Source: Bacteroidales bacterium UBA3684 (GTDB lineage Bacteria > Bacteroidota > Bacteroidia > Bacteroidales > P3). From it: a stretch of 25,333 bases of DNA. Positions 1-6,635 of the stretch are shown here, piece by piece. Position numbers and translations under genes: made by a program. The DNA lies in NCBI GenBank assembly GCA_002372855.1, contig DFIZ01000007.1, forward strand, positions 1-25,333. The letters are read 5' to 3'. Below the pieces are notes generated by a model. The model was not told the DNA's origin. It saw only the letters and a program-made list of their open reading frames with translations, and did not search any database. The first letter of the stretch is position 1. Each line of letters starts with the position of its first letter.

Positions 1-646
1 CTGAGTCGCCATTGGTGATGAAACGCTTCACACCGTTCAGGCTCCAGCAGTTCTCCTTCTCATCGAAGGTAGCCTTCAGCATCACGCGCTGCAGGTCGCT
101 GCCCGCGTCGGGCTCCGTGAGGTCCATGCTCATCGTCTCGCCGGCGCAGATGCGGGGGATGTATTTCTGGCGCTGCTCCTCGCTGCCGAACTCGTAGAGG
201 GTGTCGATGCAGCTCTGCAGGCTCCAGATGTTCTGGAAACCGGCGTCGGCGGCAGCCACCACCTCGCTCATCATCGAGAACACGGCGTTGGGCAGGTTCA
301 GTCCGCCGTAGCGGCGCGGCATGCTCACGCCGTAGAGGCCGGCCTTGCGCGTCTGCTCCAGGTTCTCCACGGTCTTCGAGGCGTACACCATGCGGTTGTT
401 CTCCAGGTGCGGACCCTCGAGGTCCACGCTCTCGGCGTTCACGGCCAGCGTGTTGGCCGCCACGTCGCCCGTAATTTCGAGCACACGCTTGTAGTTCTCG
501 ATGGCGTCCTCGTAGTCCACGGGGGCGTAGTCGATGCCCTTGGCGGCATCTTCAAAACCTTTTTCTCTCAGTTCAACAACTCTCCGCATCTCCGGATGCG
601 AGAGGTGGAATTCCATTTCAGGATGGTCGCTATAGTAATTTGCCAT
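1..646 (-). CDS. Acyl-CoA dehydrogenase, N-terminal part (cut by window edge)
   Basis: Reads leftward from ATG at 646 off the window, giving about 215 residues open throughout. The family oxidises acyl-CoA thioesters at the alpha-beta bond and passes electrons from FAD to electron-transfer flavoprotein. Near the end of the visible part is the family signature MDLTEPDAGSDL, followed by NGVKRFITNGD, matching the FAD-binding middle domain. The N-terminus (MANYYSDHPEMEF) is longer than in the shortest family members, as in the large Bacteroidetes acyl-CoA dehydrogenases. The start lies 2 bp after the etfA stop (TAATTATG), so the genes are almost certainly cotranscribed and translationally coupled. 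The substrate chain length cannot be told. The C-terminal half, with the catalytic glutamate, lies outside the window. Confidence 0.93.
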   Translation of the reverse strand, partial: MANYYSDHPEMEFHLSHPEMRRVVELREKGFEDAAKGIDYAPVDYEDAIENYKRVLEITGDVAANTLAVNAESVDLEGPHLENNRMVYASKTVENLEQTRKAGLYGVSMPRRYGGLNLPNAVFSMMSEVVAAADAGFQNIWSLQSCIDTLYEFGSEEQRQKYIPRICAGETMSMDLTEPDAGSDLQRVMLKATFDEKENCWSLNGVKRFITNGDS

Positions 647-648
647 AA

Positions 649-1671
649 TTATTTGCTGTTCTGACGGTAATACTTAATCATCTTGGGGACAACCTCTTCC
701 ACCGTGCCGGTAATCACGTAGTCGGCAATTTTGTTGATGGGGGCGTCGGGGTCGCTGTTGATGCTGATGATGATGCCGCTGTCCTGCATGCCCGCGATGT
801 GCTGGATCTGGCCGCTGATGCCGCAGGCGATGTATACCTTCGGGTGCACCGTGATGCCCGTCTGGCCGATTTGGCGGTCGTTGTCGATCCATCCGGCGTC
901 GACGGCGGCACGGCTGCCACCCACTTCGCCGTGGAGCACCTTGGCCAGCTCGAAGAGCTGGTCGAAGCCCTCCTTGCTGCCCACGCCATAGCCTCCGGCA
1001 ACCACGATGGGCGCGCCCTTGAGGTTGTGCTTGGCGGCTTCCACATGGTGGTCCAGCACCTTGACCACGAAGGCCTCGGGGCTGACATATTTCTTCACTT
1101 CGGGATAGACGACCTCTTTCTTGCAAGCGCCGTCGTAGAGGGCCTTCTGCATGACGCCGCTGCGCACCGTCGCCATCTGCGGACGGTGGTCGGGGTTCAC
1201 GATGGTGGCCACGATGTTGCCACCGAAGGCGGGACGGATCTGATACAGCAGGTTCTCATACACCTTGCCGCTCTTCTTGTCTTCGTAGGGGCCGATTTCC
1301 AGCTGCGTGCAGTCGGCCGTCAGGCCGCTGGTGAGGCTGCTGCTCACGCGCGGACCCAGGTCGCGTCCGATGACGGTGGCGCCCATCAGGCAGATCTGCG
1401 GCTGCTCCTCCTTGAAGAGGTTCACCACGATGTCCGTGTGCGGGGCCGACGTGTAGGGGAAGAGTTCGGGAGCGTCGAAGACAAAGAGTTTGTCGACGCC
1501 GTAGGGGAGTATCTGCTCCTCCACCTTGCCCTTGATGCCTGTGCCAATCACGACGGCATGGAGCTCAACCTTAAGTTCGTTGGCCAGCTTGCGGCCTTTG
1601 GTCAGCAGCTCCTGGCTCACTTCGCGCACCTCCGTGCCCTCGATTTCAATATATACAAATACGTTGTTCAT
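649..1671 (-). CDS. etfA: Electron transfer flavoprotein subunit alpha
   Basis: 340 residues, normal for the FixB/EtfA family. The N-terminal half (MNNVFVYIEIEG onward) is the nucleotide-binding-like domain. The C-terminal half carries the FAD-binding signature, with GGSRAAVDAGW, GQTGITVHPKVYIACGISG and QIQHIAGMQDSG, then INSDPDAPI. With EtfB it forms the soluble flavoprotein that takes electrons from the acyl-CoA dehydrogenase encoded just downstream. It is the middle gene of an etfB-etfA-dehydrogenase operon. A 99-bp repeat-filled gap separates it from etfB. No frame damage is seen. Confidence 0.96.
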   Translation of the reverse strand: MNNVFVYIEIEGTEVREVSQELLTKGRKLANELKVELHAVVIGTGIKGKVEEQILPYGVDKLFVFDAPELFPYTSAPHTDIVVNLFKEEQPQICLMGATVIGRDLGPRVSSSLTSGLTADCTQLEIGPYEDKKSGKVYENLLYQIRPAFGGNIVATIVNPDHRPQMATVRSGVMQKALYDGACKKEVVYPEVKKYVSPEAFVVKVLDHHVEAAKHNLKGAPIVVAGGYGVGSKEGFDQLFELAKVLHGEVGGSRAAVDAGWIDNDRQIGQTGITVHPKVYIACGISGQIQHIAGMQDSGIIISINSDPDAPINKIADYVITGTVEEVVPKMIKYYRQNSK

Positions 1672-1770
1672 TTTCTTTCTGTTTAAACGTTAATTATCGT
1701 AAATTGACCGTGAATTTCCGTAAATTAATTTTCTGATAATTTATGGTTAATTCATGATAATTCACGTTTG
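1672..1770 (-). repeat. AATT-centred 10-11-bp degenerate tandem repeat in etfB-etfA gap
   Basis: The whole 99-bp gap between the etfB stop and the etfA start is AT-rich and made of degenerate units of about 10-11 bp around AATT. On the coding strand examples are CATGAATTAAC, CATAAATTATC, CGGAAATTCA and CGATAATTAACG. No promoter box or terminator is evident, so the array is presumably transcribed within the operon. Its sequence differs from the 7-bp arrays elsewhere in the window, but its position between cotranscribed genes is the same. Confidence 0.6.
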
Positions 1771-2640
1771 CTATCCGATAATTTTGTCGGCCAGCAGCTC
1801 CTGGATGAGGCTGTTGATGTTATCGTCGCTGCCGTCCATGGTCTTGCTCTCTTTGGCCTGGAAGGCGATGCTCTGCACCTCCTTCACCTTGGTGGGCGAA
1901 CCGCTCATGCCGCATTGGCTGGCATCGCCGTCCACGTCGGCCACGCTCCATTGCGTCAGGTTCAGGTACGGGCGTTCGGCGCGCAGACCCTTGCGGGCGT
2001 CGTCGTCGGCCACCTCCAGCGGGCAGGCGGCATATTTGTACTTCATCACCAGCTTGGCGTTGGCCGGGCGGCACTCCGCAGCGCTGCCGTTCACCGTCAC
2101 CACCAGGGGCAGCGGAGCCTCCACCACCTCCACGCCGCCGTCAATGAGTCGGCGGATGGTGGCCTTGCCGTTCTCTATCTTGAGGATTTCCTCGGCGTAC
2201 GTCACCTGGTTCAGACCCAGCTTCTGCGCCACCTGCGGACCCACCTGCGCCGTGTCGCCGTCGATGGCCTGGCGGCCGCCGATGACGAGGTCGACGTTGC
2301 CTATCTTCTTGATGGCCGTTGCCAGCGCGTAGCTCGTCGCCAGCGTGTCGGCACCCGCAAACAGGCGGTCTGTCAGCAGCCAGCCCGTATCGGCTCCGCG
2401 ATAGAGGCCTTCGCGGATAATCTCGCCGGCACGAGGCGGACCCATCGTCAGCAGGCCCACTTCCACATCGGGCTGCTGCTCCTTGATGCGGAGCGCCTGC
2501 TCCAATGCGTTCAAATCCTCGGGGTTAAAAATGGCCGGCAGCGCGGCACGGTTCACCGTACCCTCCGCCGTCATAGCATCCTTGCCAACGTTCCTTGTAT
2601 CAGGAACTTGTTTCGCAAGTACAACAATCTTCAAACTCAT
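1771..2640 (-). CDS. etfB: Electron transfer flavoprotein subunit beta
   Basis: 289 residues, FixA/EtfB family. It begins MSLKIVVLAKQVPDT, the usual EtfB opening, and carries NPEDLNALEQALRI and the nucleotide-binding stretch VIGGRQAIDGDTAQVGPQVA. The signature PLPLVVTVNGSAAECRPANA follows. It pairs with EtfA to shuttle electrons from acyl-CoA dehydrogenase to the respiratory or bifurcating partner; whether this ETF bifurcates cannot be told. It is the first gene of the operon, with a Bacteroidetes-type promoter about 20 bp upstream of its ATG. Rex, which controls NADH-linked and butyryl-CoA genes in other bacteria, is encoded 10 kb away, but I found no clear Rex operator here. Confidence 0.96.
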   Translation of the reverse strand: MSLKIVVLAKQVPDTRNVGKDAMTAEGTVNRAALPAIFNPEDLNALEQALRIKEQQPDVEVGLLTMGPPRAGEIIREGLYRGADTGWLLTDRLFAGADTLATSYALATAIKKIGNVDLVIGGRQAIDGDTAQVGPQVAQKLGLNQVTYAEEILKIENGKATIRRLIDGGVEVVEAPLPLVVTVNGSAAECRPANAKLVMKYKYAACPLEVADDDARKGLRAERPYLNLTQWSVADVDGDASQCGMSGSPTKVKEVQSIAFQAKESKTMDGSDDNINSLIQELLADKIIG

Positions 2641-2660
2641 ATTTTAACAAATTTTAAAAT

Positions 2661-2669
2661 GCAAAGATA
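2661..2669 (-). promoter_or_regulatory. -7 promoter box for etfB operon
   Basis: On the minus strand this reads TATCTTTGC, a perfect TAnnTTTGC match to the Bacteroidetes primary sigma -7 element. It lies 20 bp before the etfB ATG. A TTTG-like -33 element sits about 22 bp further upstream. The implied 5' leader is very short and has no obvious Shine-Dalgarno sequence. Confidence 0.75.
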
Positions 2670-2806
2670 CAAACAATTTTCGAAACTTTAACAAAAAAAG
2701 TGCCCCCAAGGCTCTTTTTTAACATTTCATCGCCCCCTTGGAGGGGCTGTGTCCCCATGCGGGTCGCTGCGTAAGCATATTGTTTGGGAAAGCTCTACTA
2801 AATCTA

Positions 2807-3238
2807 AAAGCTCCTGGCCCTGCGGGCAGAAATCTATAAATCCTATAGATTATGCGCTTCGCGTAACCGCCGAAGGCGGAATAATTTGCAAGATTTACAA
2901 GATTTCGCTTCGCCAGAGGCGAGCAGGAGTATCATGGGTTTACGGAACTCGCTATAAATCAAAGCTCCTAGCCCTGCGGGCAGAAATCTATAAATCTTGT
3001 AAATTATACGCTTCGCGTAACCGCCGAAGGCGGAATAATTTACAAGATTTACAAGATTTCGCGACGCCGGAGGCGAGCAGGAGTATCATGGGTTTACGGA
3101 ACACGCTATAAATCAAAGCTCCTGGCCTTGCGGGCAGAAATCTATAAATCCTATAGATTATGCGCTTCGCGTAACCGCCGAAGGCGGAATAATTTACAAG
3201 AATTACAAGATTTCGCGATGCCGAAGGCGAGCAGGAGA
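2807..3238. repeat. Three tandem copies of a 154-bp structured repeat
   Basis: Copies begin with AAAGCTCCT at 2807, 2961 and 3115, so the spacing is exactly 154 bp twice. The third copy loses similarity after about 3238. Each copy can fold as a nested structure: outer arms CTCCTG and CAGGAG, hairpin GCCC-TGC-GGGC, arms GAAATC and GATTTC, inner hairpins ACGC-TTC-GCGT and CCGCC-GAA-GGCGG, and a last hairpin (CGCC-GGA-GGCG in copy 2). In copy 2 the central arms pair perfectly over 16 bp (2994-3009 with 3037-3052, approximate ends). Copy 1 can instead form a local hairpin AATCTATA-AATCC-TATAGATT. About 36 bp of less structured sequence (GTATCATGGGTTTACGG...) separates successive folds. The function is unknown. 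Confidence 0.85.
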
Positions 3239-3440
3239 ATTAAGGATTTTTCAGGAGTAGTCATTCGGATTTGCTTTGCGTAAGACTTCCGCTGCTCCCC
3301 GCCCGTAGGACAAGTAGTGCCCAACTCCGTGACGACGAGCAGGTATCTTCCTCCTGGTTTCGGTTGAGTTTCGGTCCGGTCTCGGTCTCCTTACGGTCTC
3401 TTTTTATCTTCTCGCTTGTTTCCCTGCGCTCTTTGACTTT

Positions 3441-3449
3441 GCAAAGATA
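3441..3449 (-). promoter_or_regulatory. Possible -7 box reading leftward into the 154-bp array
   Basis: The minus strand reads TATCTTTGC, a full TAnnTTTGC match, but no convincing TTTG -33 element lies about 20 bp upstream. If active it would start a transcript near 3434 running left through the 154-bp repeats, where no credible coding gene exists. It could equally be a promoter remnant of a lost gene. Confidence 0.35.
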
Positions 3450-3539
3450 CAACTTATTAAAAAATAGAACCCGTCGACCGATCAAACAAAACAATTGCGG
3501 CAACACATACTAAAAACATAAAATAATCGTTATTTTTAC

Positions 3540-4004
3540 ATGACAGGCAGTAGTATGACATACGATTATGACATCGGCGGTTTGGACGCCCGGTATCACC
3601 CCGACCATCTCCTCTCCGCCGCCTACCTGACATCAGGAGACCATGTTACGCAGACGCTCAACTACCTGCCCTACGGCGAAGACTGGGTGGATATTCAGAA
3701 CAACCTCGACCCCCGCCTTGGCCAGTACACTTTCAACGGGAAAGAAAAGGACTACGAATCTGGCTTCCACTACTACGGCGCACGGTATTATTGGAGTGAG
3801 GTAATGACCTTGTGGCTCTCCGTCGACCCGATGGCAGATAAGTACCCGTCCATTAGTCCTTATACGTATTGTGCTTGGAATCCTGTGAAGCTGGTGGATC
3901 CGGATGGGAAAGAGATGTTTCCTACAGAATCAGCTGCTGCAAAAGTTAGGGCGAATGCTGTAGATATGTTTGGAGAATCACGTGTGGGGGGGAATATACA
4001 ATAA
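3540..4004 (+). pseudogene. Orphan Rhs core fragment, frameshifted at its 3' end
   Basis: 154 residues matching the end of the RHS-repeat-associated core: YHPDHLLSAAYLT, LNYLPYGEDWVD, YTFNGKEKDYESGFHYYGAR, LSVDPMADKYPSISPYTY and NPVKLVDPDGKE. Full Bacteroidetes Rhs proteins have a long YD-repeat shell before this point; here the open frame begins only about 15 residues before the core, so the shell is missing. After the core the frame enters a G7 run (3986-3992) and stops 3 codons later. Reading the run as six Gs joins it without a stop to the next frame, giving one polypeptide of about 330 residues. It is best read as a displaced Rhs C-terminal cassette; it may be untranslated because no promoter or ribosome site is clear. 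Confidence 0.85.
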
Positions 4005-4530
4005 AGGAGATGAAAAACATCCTAATTTTGCATTTCTTGTATATGATTATGGTAAAGATAAATATGAAAGGCCCTCATCCAAAGGAGTATGGGCATATAA
4101 ACCAGATAAATGTGTTGACTCTAAATTCGATTTGTTTTTATACGCAACATTTAAAGCCGAGAAAGAATGGTCCTTTAATGGGTCATTCTCTATAGGAGGA
4201 CAATGTGAAGTTGATGTAGGTTGTGTAAACCTTGGTATTAACATTAGTTCTATTGATTTGGTTGGAATAGCTTGGGATTGGGGTAAAGGAAAAGTTGACA
4301 CCTATCATTGTGAAGAAAATAATGCAAGAGGATCAAGAGGCGTGTCGTTGGGATTGTTTACTTTGGCTGGACAAACTTACGAAGGTGGAGATTATATTGA
4401 TGAGGCTTCAAAGAGAACCAATGTATTGGGTGCAGGTGTCGGCCAAAGCAAAGGACAATGGAATATTACTTTGGGTGTTTCTGCAATATTAGGAATTCAA
4501 ATTAGTATTTCTTCAAAGATAAAAAAATGA
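3970..4530 (+). CDS. Rhs variable C-terminal tip (candidate toxin domain), frame +1
   Basis: The frame from 3970 continues the Rhs fragment after the G7 run; the ATG is probably incidental and the true protein would begin in the Rhs core. About 180 residues follow, rich in glycine, aromatic and beta-type sequence (WSFNGSFSIGG, GVSLGLFTLAGQTYEGG, NITLGVSAILGIQISISSK). In polymorphic Rhs proteins the sequence after the DPDG motif is the strain-variable effector, so a toxin role is inferred from position. I do not recognise the fold and see no known nuclease or deaminase motif. Base composition is clearly AT-richer than in the flanking housekeeping genes. The stop overlaps the next gene by 4 bp (ATGA), the usual effector-immunity arrangement. 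Confidence 0.7.
   Translation: MENHVWGGIYNKGDEKHPNFAFLVYDYGKDKYERPSSKGVWAYKPDKCVDSKFDLFLYATFKAEKEWSFNGSFSIGGQCEVDVGCVNLGINISSIDLVGIAWDWGKGKVDTYHCEENNARGSRGVSLGLFTLAGQTYEGGDYIDEASKRTNVLGAGVGQSKGQWNITLGVSAILGIQISISSKIKK
3986..3992 (+). other. G7 homopolymer at Rhs frameshift
   Basis: Seven consecutive Gs where the Rhs core frame and the tip frame diverge. Loss of one G yields ...VGGIYNKGDEKHP with no stop. It could be a sequencing error, a true inactivating mutation, or a slippage-prone phase-variation tract. Confidence 0.85.
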
Positions 4531-4817
4531 AAAAAGCAATAGAATGTGAGTGTACGTTTGAAAGACTCCGTCCGAGAATTAGATTTGTTCCGGGACAAGG
4601 AATCGAGGCTTCAGTACACTTGTTTCAAATAATAAACTGTCTCTGTAAAGGCCGCAAGATTGCCAGGAGAAAGACCATCCGACAATGCCAGAAGTGTGGA
4701 AAATACTCAGTAGAATGCCCCTACTGTCACCAAACCAGTGTGACGACACAACTGCCAGATATCATTCAATGTCCTCATTGCGGCAAAGTTTATCAGGTTC
4801 GACTTTTTGAACTATAG
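4527..4817 (+). CDS. Small zinc-ribbon protein, possible immunity or accessory protein
   Basis: 96 residues starting in an ATGA overlap with the Rhs tip, so the two are translationally coupled. The C-terminal half has three CxxC pairs, at residues 54/57 (CQKC), 64/67 (CPYC) and 82/85 (CPHCGKVY), which should bind one or two zinc ions. The N-terminal half (MKKAIECECTFERLRPRIRF) has no recognised domain. Position directly after an Rhs tip suggests an immunity protein, but zinc ribbons are also common in unrelated accessory proteins. There is no signal peptide, so it should be cytoplasmic. Confidence 0.75.
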   Translation: MKKAIECECTFERLRPRIRFVPGQGIEASVHLFQIINCLCKGRKIARRKTIRQCQKCGKYSVECPYCHQTSVTTQLPDIIQCPHCGKVYQVRLFEL

Positions 4818-4926
4818 GGCATGGGAATTGAAGACAATAGTGCCAAAGGTGACCGAGACAAATATCTTCGTTGTGTCGGGCCAGACAAAGGTAGATTGAA
4901 AATGTTGTGAACATATCCATAGAACA

Positions 4927-5499
4927 ATGAAAAGGAACAAACTTTTGATATTGGGTTCTTTGTTGTGTTTGATGTGCGGTTCATGCAGATTGCCGTACTT
5001 GAACATGGAGAACAAGGATTATGAGGAACTCAAGGAACTTAGCCGTTCGACAGACTTTACACTAACTATAGGGGAGTATGGGGAGAGTCTTATCATGAGT
5101 GGCCATTTTACTTTTGAAATCTCTATTCACTGTTCTCCTGAAAAGATTACACAGTTCAAACTCCACTCTTTATCATTTCAAAACAGTCAGAACGACACGC
5201 TGTCATACAGCCTTGACTATTTGGCCATTCCAAAGAACAATATATCAAGTGTGTCACTACAGAAAGACTCCATTGCAGCCACTATTATGGCAAATACTAC
5301 GACAAAAGGATGGACGAATTTTATATTGTACGCAAAATGTGACAGACGTTGGTTTAGCCCCAATAAAGTGTATGTGACATATGACATTGAAGTAAACGGT
5401 GAACGGTTTATAGGAAACTGTTGGTTTAGAAGAAAGCTGATAATTGAGAATAGAATTTTCCCTGGTCCGGATCCGATTATTCCTTTTTGTCCCCATTAG
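4927..5499 (+). CDS. Predicted lipoprotein of unknown function
   Basis: 190 residues. The N-terminus MKRNKLLILGSLLCLMCGSC is a lipoprotein-type signal, with C20 the best acylated cysteine (CGSC), though C14 and C17 are also present. The mature part is beta-rich and polar (DFTLTIGEYGESLIMSGHF, YVTYDIEVNGERFIGNCWF), perhaps an immunoglobulin-like or sandwich fold; I cannot assign a family. It lies 110 bp after the zinc-ribbon gene in the same AT-rich islet and same direction. A periplasmic or outer-membrane immunity protein for the Rhs tip is one possibility, inferred only from position. No clear -7 box was seen in the 4818-4926 gap. Confidence 0.75.
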   Translation: MKRNKLLILGSLLCLMCGSCRLPYLNMENKDYEELKELSRSTDFTLTIGEYGESLIMSGHFTFEISIHCSPEKITQFKLHSLSFQNSQNDTLSYSLDYLAIPKNNISSVSLQKDSIAATIMANTTTKGWTNFILYAKCDRRWFSPNKVYVTYDIEVNGERFIGNCWFRRKLIIENRIFPGPDPIIPFCPH

Positions 5500-5643
5500 T
5501 TTAAAAACAGAGAGATAAGGGCATGCCTCCCCCAATGTCTTTATGGAGCATGGTTTAGAAAGGATCCAAACTAGGACAAAAATACGGTTTTTTACACAAC
5601 TTAAGTTCAAGTAGAAAATGCAACGCAAAGGGGGGAAAAGAAG

Positions 5644-5669
5644 CGCCAAAAAGCAAAAAGTTTTTGGCG
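5644..5669 (+). promoter_or_regulatory. Perfect 9-bp inverted repeat overlapping a -33 element
   Basis: CGCCAAAAA (5644-5652) and TTTTTGGCG (5661-5669) form a perfect inverted repeat around GCAAAAAG. The right arm contains the TTTTTG -33 element of the promoter below. This could be an operator or chance A/T-rich symmetry. It is followed by GGAATAGGG rather than a T-run, so it is not a typical terminator. Confidence 0.45.
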
Positions 5670-5695
5670 GAATAGGGAAAAAGTTGTATCTTTGC
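5661..5695 (+). promoter_or_regulatory. Promoter for lipoprotein gene at 5767
   Basis: TTTTTG (5661-5666) as the -33 element, a 20-bp spacer, then TATCTTTGC (5687-5695) as the -7 element. This fits the Bacteroidetes TTTG-N(19-21)-TAnnTTTG consensus. It implies transcription from about 5702 and a leader of about 65 nt. Confidence 0.8.
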
Positions 5696-5766
5696 AGCGA
5701 AGAAAAGCAACCATAATGCAACAGGATTACACCATAGCAAGAGAAAGAAAACATAATTTGACAATT

Positions 5767-6354
5767 ATGAGAATTCCGATTTTATTCTTAATTATTACAG
5801 CATTGCAGCTGTCCTCCTGCACCAATCGTCAGGTGACAGCCCCTGATGGCTCTACTGAGGACACAACAGATGAGTTGTTGGTCATCCAAGACGATAGTGG
5901 AGAGTATGAGAGATGTGAAGGCTGTTGGGAAAACCCGTTTGTTGACGATGTCGAGGGCGACCCCGATTTTTTCAAAAAAATCGAGAACGGAGATACAAAT
6001 GCTTTTGAGACCTTTTATCAGTACACCACATACACTTACAAACGCGAGGATATCTCTAAACTCATCAAATATGCGCTTTTGCTAGAAAGAAAATACCATT
6101 ATACCTACGGCTACCATTATGCAGCAGAAGGTTATGTTTTGCTTTACGAGAAAGACCATCACCTATCTGATTCCGATAAAAAGAAATTGGTGTCGTATTG
6201 TTGGAAATCCTATTACAAAGATAACAAGCTAGAGTCGGTGTATCGCTTGCGGAATATTTATAAAGGAGGTCTTGACCCTAATATGCAGGACGAAGAGCAA
6301 TACCAAATCTGTGACAGCATTATCAATATGTGGAAAAAGAAATGCAGTCGGTAA
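5767..6354 (+). CDS. Predicted lipoprotein of unknown function with own promoter
   Basis: 195 residues from ATG 5767. The frame is open back to 5692, but that upstream start lies inside the -7 box; 5767 gives a clean signal MRIPILFLIITALQLSSC with lipobox LSSC (C18). After an acidic low-complexity linker (GSTEDTTDELLVIQDD) comes a helical region, with YKREDISKLIKYALLLE, then YAAEGYVLLYEKDHHLS and LVSYCWKSYYKDNKLES, with alternating aromatic and helix-forming residues that resemble degenerate Sel1/TPR-like repeats. No family is certain. It is the last gene of the AT-rich Rhs islet. It could be an immunity or accessory protein, but it has a separate promoter. Confidence 0.78.
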   Translation: MRIPILFLIITALQLSSCTNRQVTAPDGSTEDTTDELLVIQDDSGEYERCEGCWENPFVDDVEGDPDFFKKIENGDTNAFETFYQYTTYTYKREDISKLIKYALLLERKYHYTYGYHYAAEGYVLLYEKDHHLSDSDKKKLVSYCWKSYYKDNKLESVYRLRNIYKGGLDPNMQDEEQYQICDSIINMWKKKCSR

Positions 6355-6484
6355 AAGTACTTACTTTGTCCCTACCAAATACCAACCATCTCCCTACCAA
6401 CTCCCACCACAGTGGGAGATGGCAGGGTGTTCGTCGGGCCGAAAAACGCCGATTTAACGATTGTTAAGAAAATGGAGGGTGTTT

Positions 6485-6514
6485 CGCAGGCTGCCAGCCT
6501 GCGCTTCTTTTTTT
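6485..6514 (+). terminator. Palindrome plus T-run, likely terminator of the Rhs islet
   Basis: CGCAGGCTG-C-CAGCCTGCG (6485-6503) is a GC-rich hairpin followed by CTTC and seven Ts (6508-6514), a good rho-independent terminator shape 130 bp after the last lipoprotein gene. The hairpin is a copy of the palindromic element also found at 6636, 16201, 16229 and 18224, so a mobile repeat may have been recruited as a terminator. Confidence 0.6.
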
Positions 6515-6616
6515 AACGACAACATAGACAACGAAGACAACGGGCACACCGCAACATGCGGTGTGCTCCGGGGGTGCGGCAGCTGTTGTTTGTGTTGTCA
6601 TTGTTGTCGTTAAAAA
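6510..6616. repeat. Large inverted repeat built from 9-bp GACAAC units around a hairpin
   Basis: The left arm (6510-6542) and right arm (6584-6616) are imperfect inverted repeats, 27 of 33 positions matching by my count. Each arm is built from about 9-bp units carrying GACAAC (left) or GTTGTC (right). Between them is a perfect 10-bp hairpin, GCACACCGCA-ACA-TGCGGTGTGC (6544-6566). A half-copy with the same hairpin design lies at 13252-13304. There is no coding content. Confidence 0.8.
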
Positions 6617-6635
6617 GGATGGGTTATGGAGTTAA

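Larger units (their letters stand above)
2671..3539. other. Gene-free divergent intergenic region
   Basis: About 870 bp between the leftward etf operon and the rightward Rhs fragment. Positions 2700-2806 hold short GC-rich hairpins, such as CCCC-CTTGGA-GGGG and GGGG-CTGTGT-CCCC. Positions 2807-3238 are the three-copy 154-bp array. Positions 3240-3440 hold pyrimidine-rich sequence with repeated GGTTTCGG and GGTCTC words. The short frames of 80-120 codons in this region run through the repeats, share no codon-level features with the genes around them and look spurious. I see no tRNA or rRNA here. Confidence 0.6.

Noticed and set aside
2641..2700. Rex operator upstream of etfB
   Set aside because: TTGTTAA is present but without the inverted half-site at the right spacing.
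2749..3111. 120-codon frame through the 154-bp repeats
   Set aside because: Its peptide simply repeats with the DNA repeat; no codon or domain signal supports it.
2807..3238. CRISPR array
   Set aside because: The copies are 154 bp and contiguous, with no unique spacers between short repeats and no cas genes.
4821..4910. 29-codon frame between the zinc-ribbon gene and the lipoprotein
   Set aside because: It starts shortly after the zinc-ribbon stop, but has no family match, no ribosome site and no conserved feature I can point to.
6388..6421. Alternative hairpins CTCCCAC-CACA-GTGGGAG or CATCTCCC/GGGAGATG as a terminator
   Set aside because: No T-run follows; the stronger terminator shape is at 6485-6514.
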